From Novispirillum itersonii (GTDB taxonomy: Bacteria; Pseudomonadota; Alphaproteobacteria; Rhodospirillales; Rhodospirillaceae): a stretch of DNA of 60,489 nucleotides. The stretch spans positions 1-60,489 of the forward strand of contig NZ_JACIIX010000006.1 in assembly GCF_014205675.1 (NCBI RefSeq). The letters are read 5' to 3'. The position numbers were made by a program, and so were the translations under genes. Shown here one piece after another: positions 1 through 7,830 of the stretch. The notes under the pieces are model-generated. The model made no database searches, was not told the origin of the DNA, and was given only the letters and a program-made list of their open reading frames with translations. The number at the start of each line of letters is the position of its first letter. Position 1 is the stretch's first letter.

Positions 1-14
1 TAGCTCTTGCCCAT
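1..14 (-). CDS. 5' end of an unidentified gene running off the window
   Basis: Only the first four codons (Met-Gly-Lys-Ser) and a partial fifth are inside the window. The call rests on a strong Shine-Dalgarno sequence, GGAGGTGG on the minus strand at 25-18, three bases from an ATG at 14-12. Nothing can be said about function. The neighbour to the right (rpiR-type) is also on the minus strand but ends more than 200 bp away, so this gene probably has its own promoter. Confidence 0.5.
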
Positions 15-113
15 GATCCACCTCCAAGAAAGGTGAATCACAAAACAGGCCACATGGGAATCACTTTGATTCGGGTTTCAGGCTCGGCGCTCTAGCGTTC
101 TTCGATGTGGATG

Positions 114-147
114 CCTCCGGAAACCGTGTTTTCTCTGTTTCCGGAGG
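114..147. repeat. Perfect 11-bp inverted repeat in the 15-256 intergenic stretch
   Basis: CCTCCGGAAAC at 114-124 is mirrored exactly by GTTTCCGGAGG at 137-147 around a 12-base AT-rich loop. No run of T follows on either strand, so it is not a standard intrinsic terminator. It lies between the end of the RpiR-type gene and the start of the leftmost partial gene, where it could be an operator, a 3'-end hairpin or a weak terminator. Confidence 0.45.
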
Positions 148-256
148 TGTCAAGTGTTCATATTCAGCCCCGTCGGATTTCTCCGGCGAGGCTGTTTTTT
201 GGTCTGTGTTGAAAGTACAGGGAGAGGGCTCCCAGAAAATCGCCGGAACCGATTTC

Positions 257-1120
257 TTACCGATGCACATCTTCCGGCAGGGTGCCGAGGGTGGCGGCGA
301 CGATGTCGGGGCGCTGGGCGGCGATGGTGGCGATCAGGGCGTCGGCCACCGCGAAAATGGCCGCCGGAGAGTTCGGCAGCAGGCGGCTTTTTGCCGGGGT
401 AAAAAGGGTTGCGTCGGCCAGTTGGGCCAGTGGCGAGGTCGGGCTGTCGGTCAGGGCCAGAATCTGCGCCCCCTGCGCCTTGGCAATCCGGGTGAATTCC
501 ACCGTGCTGCCGGAATAGCGCGGCATGGAAATGGCGATCACCGCATCCTCCGCCCCGATGGTGCGGATCAGGCCGTTGGAATACGGGGTCGCCCCGCGCA
601 GCAGCAGGTTGGTGACGTTCTTTTCCGTATACAGCGCCAGCCCTTCTTCCAGATACGATGCCGCATAATGGCTGGCCCCGGTGCCGAGGATCAGGATCCG
701 CCGCGCCCCCAGCAGGATATCGGCGAAGCGGGTGACCGTCGCGGTGTCGATGTTGGCGGCGGCATCGCGGATGTTCTGCACCGTATCGGCCAGAAAACCG
801 TGCAGCAGGGTGGCGGTGGACCCGGCATCGCCCGCATTCCCGGCGGCGGCGGTCCCGGGGCCGGACGGGGTCTGGTAATCCGCCACGATCTTTTCACGGA
901 ACTCGCTGAAGCTGCTGTAGCCGACCGCCCGCACGAAGCGGGTGATGGTGGCGGTGGAGGCTCCGCTGGCGTCCGCCACCCCCTCAATCGACAGCGCGAC
1001 CACCTCCAGCGGGTGGCTCATCACGAAATCGGCGATCTTGCGGTGCGACTTGCTCAGGGTGGGGTAGGCGGCGGCAATCCGGGTGGCGAATTCAGACTTC
1101 GGGCTCAGGGTTGCGGCCAT
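257..1120 (-). CDS. MurR/RpiR-family transcriptional regulator
   Basis: A 287-residue protein with the two-part RpiR layout. An N-terminal helix-turn-helix of about 75 residues includes the family-typical run SGASTATITRFVRAVGYSSF. A C-terminal SIS phosphosugar-binding fold follows from about residue 120, with the loop LGTGASHYAAS and a later AISMPRYSGST segment. Such regulators sense phosphorylated sugars or related ligands. The gene is divergent from the ABC importer operon starting at 1247, and a perfect palindrome lies in the shared promoter, so it probably controls that operon and itself. The ATG at 1120 is preceded by a GGGGA motif. Family assignment is firm; the ligand is unknown. Confidence 0.9.
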   Translation of the reverse strand: MAATLSPKSEFATRIAAAYPTLSKSHRKIADFVMSHPLEVVALSIEGVADASGASTATITRFVRAVGYSSFSEFREKIVADYQTPSGPGTAAAGNAGDAGSTATLLHGFLADTVQNIRDAAANIDTATVTRFADILLGARRILILGTGASHYAASYLEEGLALYTEKNVTNLLLRGATPYSNGLIRTIGAEDAVIAISMPRYSGSTVEFTRIAKAQGAQILALTDSPTSPLAQLADATLFTPAKSRLLPNSPAAIFAVADALIATIAAQRPDIVAATLGTLPEDVHR

Positions 1121-1150
1121 GATGAATTCCCCATTGCTGACGGCACATTA

Positions 1151-1175
1151 TTTTCATATGATAATCTTATGAAAA
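1151..1175. promoter_or_regulatory. Probable operator between rpiR-type gene and ABC operon
   Basis: TTTTCATA at 1151-1158 and TATGAAAA at 1168-1175 form perfect 8-bp inverted arms separated by 9 bases, in an AT-rich stretch of otherwise GC-rich DNA. It sits in the 126-bp divergent intergenic region, about 70 bp from the substrate-binding-protein start and 31 bp from the regulator start. RpiR-type proteins usually bind such palindromes. Binding by the adjacent regulator is inferred. Confidence 0.6.
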
Positions 1176-1246
1176 AAAATCTATCAAAAAACTAACCGGT
1201 TGTCATCAAACATTTTCCGGCATCAAAAACAGAGAGGCACCCCATC

Positions 1247-2878
1247 ATGTCCCCTAAGTATAAGCTTTTTGCCGCAAGCCTGCTGGCCACGACCCTTCTG
1301 AGCACCCCATTCCTGGCCGGTGGCGCCCACGCGCAGGGCCTGAAAATTGCCCTGTCGTCGGAGCCGACGGCGATTGATCCACACTACCACGACCTGACCC
1401 CCAACAACGCGATGACCTCGCATATTTTTGAAGGGCTGACCCGTCAGGATGAAAAGCAGGGGATTCACCCGGCCCTTGCCGCGTCGTGGGAAAATGACGG
1501 TAAGAACCGCTGGACCTTCAAGCTGCGCGATGGCGTGACCTTCTCCGACGGCACCCCCTTCACCGCGGAAGACGTGGTGTTCACCTTCTGCCGCACCCTG
1601 AAGAACGAAACCGCCATCGCCGGGTCCTTTGCCGATGTCACCGCCAGCTTCGCCAGTGTCGAAGCCCCGGATGCCAAGACCGTGGTGATCACCACCAAGG
1701 CCCCGGAACCGCTGCTGGCCAATTTCCTCAGCACCGTGCGCATCCTCAGCGCTTCCATCGTCAAGCATGACAAGATCACCTTTGACGTCGCCAACAACTG
1801 CGGCGTCACCGGGCCGTGGCCGGTGGTCGGTGATTTCAACGATGGCAAGCTGGCGCTGGGCACCGGCCCCTATAAGCTGAAGAGCTATGTGCGCGGCACC
1901 GGCGTCACGCTGGAACGCAACGAAACCTACTGGGGCGGCAAGGAGCCGTGGGAAACCGTGCAGCTGGTGCCGGTGCCCAATGCCGGGCCGCGTCTGGCCG
2001 GTCTGCTGGCCGGGGATTATGACCTGATCGAAAACCCGGCGGCGCGGGACCTTGGCCGCATCAAAGGCGATAACCGCTTTGGCATCGCCATCACCCCCAG
2101 CACCCGGGTGATCTATTATCAGCTGGATGTGGCGCGGGAGCAGAGCCCCTTCGCCAAGGCCGCCAACGGCAAGAACCCGTTGCAGGATGTGCGGGTGCGC
2201 GAGGCGATCTCGCTGGCGATTGACCGCAAGGCGATCATCGACCGCCTGATGGATGGCATGGCGGCGCAGGCCGGGGAATTCCTGCCGAGCGGCATGTTCG
2301 GGTCCCTGCCGACCCAGCCGGTGCTGCGCTACGATCCGGCGGCGGCGAAGAAGCTGCTGGCGGAGGCCGGGTACGCCGATGGCTTCCAGCTCACCCTGTC
2401 CACCACCAATGACCGTTATATCAACGACAGCCAGATTGCGCAGGCGGTGGCGCAGTACCTCAATCAGGTCGGCATCAAGGCCGATGTTGATGCGATGACC
2501 CGCACGCTGTACTTCCCGCGCCGTGCCAAGAAGGAATTCAGCATGTCGGTCGGCGGCTGGACCTCCGCCAGCGGCGAGGCCTCCTCGTTCCTGCGCCAGT
2601 GGGCGGCCACCCCCAATGCGGCGGGCACCCTCGGCGGTTCCAACTACGGCGGCTACAAGAACGAAGCCTTCGATAAGCTGATCTATACCGCCGTTGAAAC
2701 CATGGATGACAAGCAGCGGGCGACCCTGTTGCAGGAAGCCACCAAGACCGTGATGAAGGATTACGCCTTCATTCCGCTGCACTTCGAGGCCGGGGTGTGG
2801 GCGCACAAGGCCGGGATGACCTTCACCGGTCGGTCCGACCAGTTCACCCTCGCCATGTCGGCCCGTCCGGCGCAGTAA
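1247..2878 (+). CDS. ABC transporter substrate-binding protein, peptide/opine/nickel (family 5)
   Basis: A 543-residue periplasmic solute-binding protein of the SBP_bac_5 (DppA/OppA) family. Residues 1-29 form a Sec signal peptide: basic start, hydrophobic core ending in GGAHA, then Gln-Gly. There is no lipobox cysteine, so the mature protein is free in the periplasm. Family features are the early segment SSEPTAIDPHYHDLTPNNAM, LRDGVTFSDGTPFTAEDVVF and REAISLAIDRKAI. It is the first gene of a collinear operon with two permeases, two ATPases, a hydrolase and an M20 amidohydrolase. The ligand is unknown; the downstream amidohydrolase hints at an amide- or peptide-like compound. Start chosen at ATG 1247, which gives an intact signal peptide. 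Confidence 0.93.
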   Translation: MSPKYKLFAASLLATTLLSTPFLAGGAHAQGLKIALSSEPTAIDPHYHDLTPNNAMTSHIFEGLTRQDEKQGIHPALAASWENDGKNRWTFKLRDGVTFSDGTPFTAEDVVFTFCRTLKNETAIAGSFADVTASFASVEAPDAKTVVITTKAPEPLLANFLSTVRILSASIVKHDKITFDVANNCGVTGPWPVVGDFNDGKLALGTGPYKLKSYVRGTGVTLERNETYWGGKEPWETVQLVPVPNAGPRLAGLLAGDYDLIENPAARDLGRIKGDNRFGIAITPSTRVIYYQLDVAREQSPFAKAANGKNPLQDVRVREAISLAIDRKAIIDRLMDGMAAQAGEFLPSGMFGSLPTQPVLRYDPAAAKKLLAEAGYADGFQLTLSTTNDRYINDSQIAQAVAQYLNQVGIKADVDAMTRTLYFPRRAKKEFSMSVGGWTSASGEASSFLRQWAATPNAAGTLGGSNYGGYKNEAFDKLIYTAVETMDDKQRATLLQEATKTVMKDYAFIPLHFEAGVWAHKAGMTFTGRSDQFTLAMSARPAQ

Positions 2879-2891
2879 CCGTACCGGTCGC

Positions 2892-2956
2892 CTCCCCGGT
2901 CCGGCCGTGCGCCGGGCCGGGGGAGTGATCCGGTATCATCGGTCCGGTATCATGGG
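2892..2956 (+). promoter_or_regulatory. Intercistronic hairpin followed by a 14-bp tandem repeat
   Basis: CTCCCCGGTCCGG at 2892-2904 pairs with CCGGGCCGGGGGAG at 2912-2925, just after the binding-protein stop. It is followed by two 14-bp units, TCCGGTATCATCGG (2929-2942) and TCCGGTATCATGGG (2943-2956). There is no T tract. A stable hairpin between a binding-protein gene and its permease genes often protects the upstream message or attenuates readthrough, so that the binding protein is made in excess. That role is inferred here. Confidence 0.5.
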
Positions 2957-2970
2957 TCCGGGGTAACGCG

Positions 2971-3948
2971 ATGACCTCCTATTTCCTACAGAGACTGATC
3001 CAGAGCATCGCGGTGCTGCTGGCGGTTTCGGTTGTGGTTTTCTTTGCCGTCTATGGCATCGGCGACCCGATTGAGCTGTTGGTGCCGCCGCAGGCCAGCG
3101 CGGCGGAGCGGCTGGCGCTGATCAAGCGGCTGGGGCTGGACCAGCCGGTGTGGAGCCAGTACTTCACCTTCCTCGGCAACGCCCTCAGCGGCAATCTCGG
3201 CACCTCGTTCGTGCATGGGGTGCCGGTGGTGTCGCTGATCCTCGGGCGGCTGCCGGCAACGCTGGAGCTGGTGCTGCTGTCGATGATCACCGCCACGGTG
3301 GTCAGCGTGCCGCTGGGGCTGTATGCCGGGCTGAATCCCGACAGCCGCCCGTCCCGCATCATCATGGCCGGAACGGTGATCGGCTTTTCCCTGCCCAGTT
3401 TCTGGAAAGGGATGATGCTGGTGCTGCTGTTCAGCGTCTGGCTCGGCTGGCTGCCGACCGCCGGGCGTGGCGAGACGGTGACGGCCCTGGGGATGCAGAC
3501 CAGTCTGTTCACCCTTGACGGGCTGAAGCACCTGATCCTGCCGACCCTGAACCTTGCCATCCCCAACACCGTGCTGATGGTCCGCCTGATTGCCGCCGGG
3601 GCGGCGGAGGCAACGACGCAGGATTACGTCAAATTCGCCCGCGCCAAGGGCATTTCCCGCCGCCGCATCGTCAGGCGCCACATCCTGCGCACCATCCTGA
3701 TTCCGGTGGTGACCGTGGTGGGGATTGAATTCGGCAGTCTGGTCGCCTTTTCGACCATCACCGAGACGGTGTTCTCGTGGCCGGGCATGGGCAAGCTGCT
3801 GATCGACAGCATCTACCAGCTCGACCGCCCGGTGGTGGTGGCCTACGTCATGCTGACGACCCTGCTGTTCGTCGGCGTCAACCTGCTGGTCGATGTGCTG
3901 TACGCGGCGCTGGACCCACGGGTCAAACTCTCCGGAGGGATGACATGA
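2971..3948 (+). CDS. ABC transporter permease, DppB type
   Basis: A 325-residue inner-membrane permease of the BPD_transp_1 family. The N terminus MTSYFLQRLIQSIAVLLAVSV is the standard first membrane span of DppB/OppB proteins. It is followed by a large periplasmic loop and several spans. The cytoplasmic EAA-type loop that contacts the ATPases is visible at KFARAKGISRRRIVRRHILR. The stop overlaps the start of the next permease (ATGA), so the two are translationally coupled. Together with the 3945 permease it forms the translocation channel of the importer. Length is normal for the family and no defects are visible. Confidence 0.93.
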   Translation: MTSYFLQRLIQSIAVLLAVSVVVFFAVYGIGDPIELLVPPQASAAERLALIKRLGLDQPVWSQYFTFLGNALSGNLGTSFVHGVPVVSLILGRLPATLELVLLSMITATVVSVPLGLYAGLNPDSRPSRIIMAGTVIGFSLPSFWKGMMLVLLFSVWLGWLPTAGRGETVTALGMQTSLFTLDGLKHLILPTLNLAIPNTVLMVRLIAAGAAEATTQDYVKFARAKGISRRRIVRRHILRTILIPVVTVVGIEFGSLVAFSTITETVFSWPGMGKLLIDSIYQLDRPVVVAYVMLTTLLFVGVNLLVDVLYAALDPRVKLSGGMT

Positions 3949-4853
3949 GCAAGCCCGGTCTTCCGGTTCCGGCCTATGCCGATACGCCGCTGCGGCGGCG
4001 GGTTCTGAAGGTGATCCGCAGCCGCCCGACCCTGCGCGGGGCCGCGATTCTGCTGGGGGTGATGGTGCTGCTGGCGGTGCTGGCCCCGTTCATCGCCCCG
4101 CAGAACCCCTATGACCTTGCCACGCTGAACATGATGGATAACCGCCTGCCGCCGGGGGCGGCGGCGATGAGCGGGGCCACCTACTGGCTGGGCACCGACG
4201 CGCAGGGCCGCGACATGATCAGCGCCATTCTTTACGGGCTGCGCACCAGCCTGCTGGTCGGCCTGCTGTCCACCGGCGGGGCGATGCTGATCGGCATCAC
4301 CGCCGGGCTGTTTGCCGCCCAGATCGGCGGGGCGGTCGATGCCATCATCATGCGCATTGTCGATTTCATGCTGGGCTTTCCGTCCATTCTGGTGGCGCTG
4401 GTGCTGCTGGCCTCGGTCGGGCGCGGCATCGACAAGGTGATTCTGGCGATTATCGTCGTGCAGTGGGCGCAGTATGCGCGGCTGATGCGGGCCTCGGCGC
4501 TGGTGGAACGGCGCAAGGAATACATCGAGGCGGCGGTCAACTTCGGCCTGCCGACCCGCCACATCATGCTGGCGCACCTGCTGCCCAACTCGGTCGGCGC
4601 GGTGCTGGTGGTCTCCACCATCAGTGTCGCCAGTGCCATCACGCTGGAAGCGACGCTGTCGTTCCTTGGCGTCGGGGTGCCGGTGACCCAGCCGTCGCTG
4701 GGGCTGCTGATCGCCAACGGCTTTGAATACCTGCTGTCGGGCGAATACTGGATCGCGGTGTTCCCCGGTATCGCGCTGGTGCTGCTGATCATGTCCCTCA
4801 ACTTTGTCGGTGACCGTCTGCGCCGCAGCTTCAACGTGAGGGCCTCGTCATGA
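3945..4853 (+). CDS. ABC transporter permease, DppC type
   Basis: A 302-residue permease, partner of the upstream DppB-like subunit. It has a cytoplasmic N-terminal tail, a first span (GAAILLGVMVLLAVLAPFIA), the DppC signature WLGTDAQGRDMISAILYGLR, and an EAA loop around EAAVNFGLPTRHIMLAHLLP. The frame is open further upstream, but the ATG at 3945 overlaps the preceding stop, follows a TCCGGAGGGA ribosome-binding site and gives the normal family N terminus. The 3' end overlaps the next ATPase gene by 4 bp. The two permeases together set the transport path; substrate unknown. Confidence 0.93.
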   Translation: MSKPGLPVPAYADTPLRRRVLKVIRSRPTLRGAAILLGVMVLLAVLAPFIAPQNPYDLATLNMMDNRLPPGAAAMSGATYWLGTDAQGRDMISAILYGLRTSLLVGLLSTGGAMLIGITAGLFAAQIGGAVDAIIMRIVDFMLGFPSILVALVLLASVGRGIDKVILAIIVVQWAQYARLMRASALVERRKEYIEAAVNFGLPTRHIMLAHLLPNSVGAVLVVSTISVASAITLEATLSFLGVGVPVTQPSLGLLIANGFEYLLSGEYWIAVFPGIALVLLIMSLNFVGDRLRRSFNVRASS

Positions 4854-5845
4854 CCGGCCTGCTCGATATCCGCGGACTGCGGACGGTTTTTCACACCCCG
4901 GAAGGGGCCTGGGCGGCGGTGGATGGGGTTGACCTGACCATCCGGCGCGGCGAGGTGCTGTGTCTGGTCGGGGAATCCGGATCGGGGAAGTCGGTGACCG
5001 GCTTTTCCACCGTCCGGCTGATCGACCCGCCGGGGGAGATCGTCGAAGGCGAAATCCTGTTTGATGGCAAAGACCTGCGGCAGGCCTCGGACGAAGAGCT
5101 GCGCGCCCTGCGCGGCAACCGCATTGCCATGGTGTTTCAGGATCCGCTGTCCACCCTCAACCCGGTACTGACCATCGGCGAGCAGATGGCGGAGGCGATC
5201 ACCGCCCACCGCCGCTGTACCAAGGCGCAGATCACCGAAGAGTCGGTGCGGGCGCTGGCCCGGGTCGGCATCCCGTCGCCGGAGGTGCGGCTGCGGCAGT
5301 ATCCGCACGAATTTTCCGGCGGTATGCGGCAGCGGGTGGCGATTGCCATTGCCCTGCTGAACAGCCCGGACCTGATCATCGCCGATGAACCGACGACGGC
5401 GCTGGATGTGACGATCCAGAGCCAGATCCTGTACGAAGTGCAGACACTGGCCCGGGAAACCGGCACCGCCATCCTGTGGATCACCCACGATCTGGCGATT
5501 GTGGCGGAGCTGGCCGACCGGGTGGCGGTGATGTACGCCGGGCAGATCGTGGAAAGCGGCGCGGTCGATGATGTGCTGGACCGGCCCTGCCATCCCTACA
5601 CCCTCGGCCTGCTGAAGTCCTCGACCGGAACGGTCCGCCCGGGGGAACGCCTGCACCAGATTGACGGCAACGCCCCGCGCATTGATGCCCGCCCGTCCGG
5701 TTGCCCGTTCCGCACCCGCTGTGACCGGGTGGTTCCGCTCTGTAGCGAGACCTACCCGCTGCGGCAGGAGAACGGGGACCGGGCCTTCCGCTGCCATAAT
5801 CCGGTGCCTGCTGCGCCCGCCACCTCCGGGGAGGTCCTGCCGTGA
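4850..5845 (+). CDS. ABC transporter ATP-binding protein, DppD type
   Basis: A 331-residue ATPase with Walker A (GESGSGKS), signature motif ([12 protein letters not shown]), Walker B ([12 protein letters not shown]) and the H-loop in [10 protein letters not shown]. After the nucleotide-binding domain comes the C-terminal extension of oligopeptide/dipeptide ATPases, with its cysteine-containing [15 protein letters not shown] segment, which in this family can carry an iron-sulfur cluster. It is coupled by 4-bp overlaps to the permease before it and the second ATPase after it. The two ATPases are expected to form a heterodimer at the inner membrane. All catalytic motifs are intact. Confidence 0.94.
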   Translation: MTGLLDIRGLRTVFHTPEGAWAAVDGVDLTIRRGEVLCLVGESGSGKSVTGFSTVRLIDPPGEIVEGEILFDGKDLRQASDEELRALRGNRIAMVFQDPLSTLNPVLTIGEQMAEAITAHRRCTKAQITEESVRALARVGIPSPEVRLRQYPHEFSGGMRQRVAIAIALLNSPDLIIADEPTTALDVTIQSQILYEVQTLARETGTAILWITHDLAIVAELADRVAVMYAGQIVESGAVDDVLDRPCHPYTLGLLKSSTGTVRPGERLHQIDGNAPRIDARPSGCPFRTRCDRVVPLCSETYPLRQENGDRAFRCHNPVPAAPATSGEVLP

Positions 5846-6846
5846 ACGATACCCTGTTTGAGATGATCGGCGTCCGTAAGTATTTCCAGTCCCGCCCGAA
5901 GGTGGCGGACCGTCTGCTGCGCCTGACCGGGCAGGCCAAGCCGCCGCCGGTGCTGCGGGCGGTGGACGGGGTTGATCTGGCGGTGCGGCGTGGCGAGGTG
6001 CTGGGACTGGTCGGGGAATCCGGCTGCGGCAAATCGACCCTGTCGCGGATGGCCACCGGCATCCACACCCCCAGCGCCGGGGAGGTGATGTACAACGGCC
6101 GCAGCGTCTTCGCCCTGAAGGACCGCGAGAAGCTGGACTTTCTGCTGAAGGTCCAGATGATCTTTCAGGATCCCTATGCCTCGCTCAATCCCCGCATGCG
6201 GGTCCACCGCATCATCAGCGAGGCGCTGGAGGTTCACCGGCTGGCCCCGAAGGCGGAAATCGCCGACCGGGTCAGTCAGGCGCTGGAGGATGTCGGGCTG
6301 GATGCCGCCTACCGCGACCGCTACCCGCATCAGTTTTCCGGCGGGCAGCGGCAGCGCATCGGCATTGCCCGGGCGCTGGCAGTGCGGCCGGAGTTTCTGG
6401 TCTGTGACGAGCCGGTGTCGGCGCTGGATGTGTCGGTGCAGGCGCAGGTGATCAACCTGTTCATGGACCTGCGCAGCCGCTACGGCCTGACCTATCTGTT
6501 CGTCAGCCATGATCTGGGCGTGGTCCGCCACATCAGCGACCGCATCGCCATCATGTATCTGGGCCGCATTGTTGAAATCGGCCCGGCGGCGGCGGTGTTC
6601 TCCGCCCCGGCCCACCCCTACAGCGCGGCCCTGCTGAATGCCAGCCCCTCCCTCAGCCGCCGCCGCCGGGTGTTCGAGCCGCTGAAGGGCGATCTGCCCT
6701 CGCCGCTGTCGCCGCCGTCGGGCTGTCCGTTCCATCCGCGCTGTGCGCAGGCCCTGCCGGTCTGCCGCGAGCGTCTTCCCGTCCTGAAAGAGGTGGCGCC
6801 CGGCCAGAGCGCCGCCTGCCATCTGCATCATCCGGAGCCCGTATGA
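5842..6846 (+). CDS. ABC transporter ATP-binding protein, DppF type
   Basis: A 334-residue ATPase completing the importer. Walker A is GESGCGKS, the signature is FSGGQRQRIGIARAL, Walker B is LVCDEPVSALD, and the C-terminal oligopeptide-ATPase extension contains GCPFHPRCAQALPVC. DppF-type subunits carry FSGGQ where DppD carries FSGGM, so this is the F-type partner. It overlaps both neighbours by 4 bp. Motifs are intact and the length is usual for the family. Confidence 0.94.
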   Translation: MNDTLFEMIGVRKYFQSRPKVADRLLRLTGQAKPPPVLRAVDGVDLAVRRGEVLGLVGESGCGKSTLSRMATGIHTPSAGEVMYNGRSVFALKDREKLDFLLKVQMIFQDPYASLNPRMRVHRIISEALEVHRLAPKAEIADRVSQALEDVGLDAAYRDRYPHQFSGGQRQRIGIARALAVRPEFLVCDEPVSALDVSVQAQVINLFMDLRSRYGLTYLFVSHDLGVVRHISDRIAIMYLGRIVEIGPAAAVFSAPAHPYSAALLNASPSLSRRRRVFEPLKGDLPSPLSPPSGCPFHPRCAQALPVCRERLPVLKEVAPGQSAACHLHHPEPV

Positions 6847-7718
6847 CGACCCAGACCCTTTCCCCGGCTTTCGGGCGCAGCGCCCTGCCGTTCCTTGATG
6901 CCTGCCACCCGGACCGCCCGCTGACGGTGCATTGCTACCGCCCGGAAAACCATCGCCCGGAAAACCCGGTGGTGCTGGTCCAGCATGGCATGCTGCGCAA
7001 TGGTGATGAGTACCGCGACTTCTGGATTCCGGCTGCCGACCGGCACGGCCTGCTGATTGCCGCGCCGACGTTCTCGGATGCCGCCTTCCCGACCGTGGAC
7101 GGCTACAACAACGGGCTGGTGGTGGCGGCGGATGGCAGCATCACCCCGCCGGAGCAGTGGGCCTATGCGGTTCCGGCCCGGGTGCTGGCGGCGCTGCGGG
7201 CCGGGGGGGCAACCACCCGGCAGCAGGCGATGCTGTACGGCCATTCCGCCGGCGGGCAGTTTGCCCACCGCCTGCTGGCAACGCAGGGCCATGCCCCGTT
7301 TGCGGCGGTGATTGCCGCCAATCCCGGCTGGTACACCCTGCCGGACCTGTCCCGCCGCTTCCCGGAAGGGCTGGGCGGCACCGGGTTTGATGACTCCCGG
7401 CTGGCGGACTGGTTCCGTTATCCGATGCAGATCTTCGCCGGGGATCAGGATATCGAGGAAAACGACCCCAACCTGCCGGCCCAGCCGGAGGCGCTGGAAC
7501 AGGGGCCGCACCGCTATGCCCGGGCGACATTCATGTTCCTGTTTGCCCGCACGCAGGCGGCGGCACTGGGGATGGAGTTCAACTGGACCCTGACCGAAGT
7601 GCCCGGCGTCGGCCACGATGGCGAGGCGATGTCGCGGGCGGCGGCGGCCTTCTGGTTTGAAGGTGGCCGGATCCCCCCGGCGGAAGAGCTGGTGTCCGGT
7701 GCCGCCGGGCAGCTTTAA
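6843..7718 (+). CDS. alpha/beta hydrolase (PHB depolymerase/esterase-like)
   Basis: A 291-residue serine hydrolase. The oxyanion strand is VVLVQHGMLRNGDEY, the nucleophile elbow is GHSAGG (LYGHSAGGQFAHRL), a likely acidic residue lies in AGDQDIEE, and the catalytic histidine in VPGVGHDGEAM. There is no signal peptide, so it acts in the cytoplasm. The gene overlaps the second ATPase by 4 bp, making it part of the importer operon, and is followed by an M20 amidohydrolase. The two enzymes probably process the imported compound: this one cleaving an ester or activated acyl bond, the next an amide. The specific reaction is not known. Confidence 0.82.
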   Translation: MTTQTLSPAFGRSALPFLDACHPDRPLTVHCYRPENHRPENPVVLVQHGMLRNGDEYRDFWIPAADRHGLLIAAPTFSDAAFPTVDGYNNGLVVAADGSITPPEQWAYAVPARVLAALRAGGATTRQQAMLYGHSAGGQFAHRLLATQGHAPFAAVIAANPGWYTLPDLSRRFPEGLGGTGFDDSRLADWFRYPMQIFAGDQDIEENDPNLPAQPEALEQGPHRYARATFMFLFARTQAAALGMEFNWTLTEVPGVGHDGEAMSRAAAAFWFEGGRIPPAEELVSGAAGQL

Positions 7719-7830
7719 CCCGCAGCTGTAACCCGCAGCTTCGGGCGAAGGGGGCGGCTGCCCCCCCGTCCGGAGGGTGAGGGCGCTGAGAAACAAACAT
7801 CCAAACCCACGAAGGGACATTGGCATCATC

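Noticed and set aside
107-1195. 362-codon plus-strand frame opposite the RpiR-type gene
   Set aside because: Glycine/arginine-rich, no domain, fully antisense to a gene with clear family motifs; a by-product of high GC.
4232-5797. 521-codon minus-strand frame across the permease and ATPase genes
   Set aside because: Antisense to intact DppC/DppD genes with all motifs; composition is that of a shadow frame.
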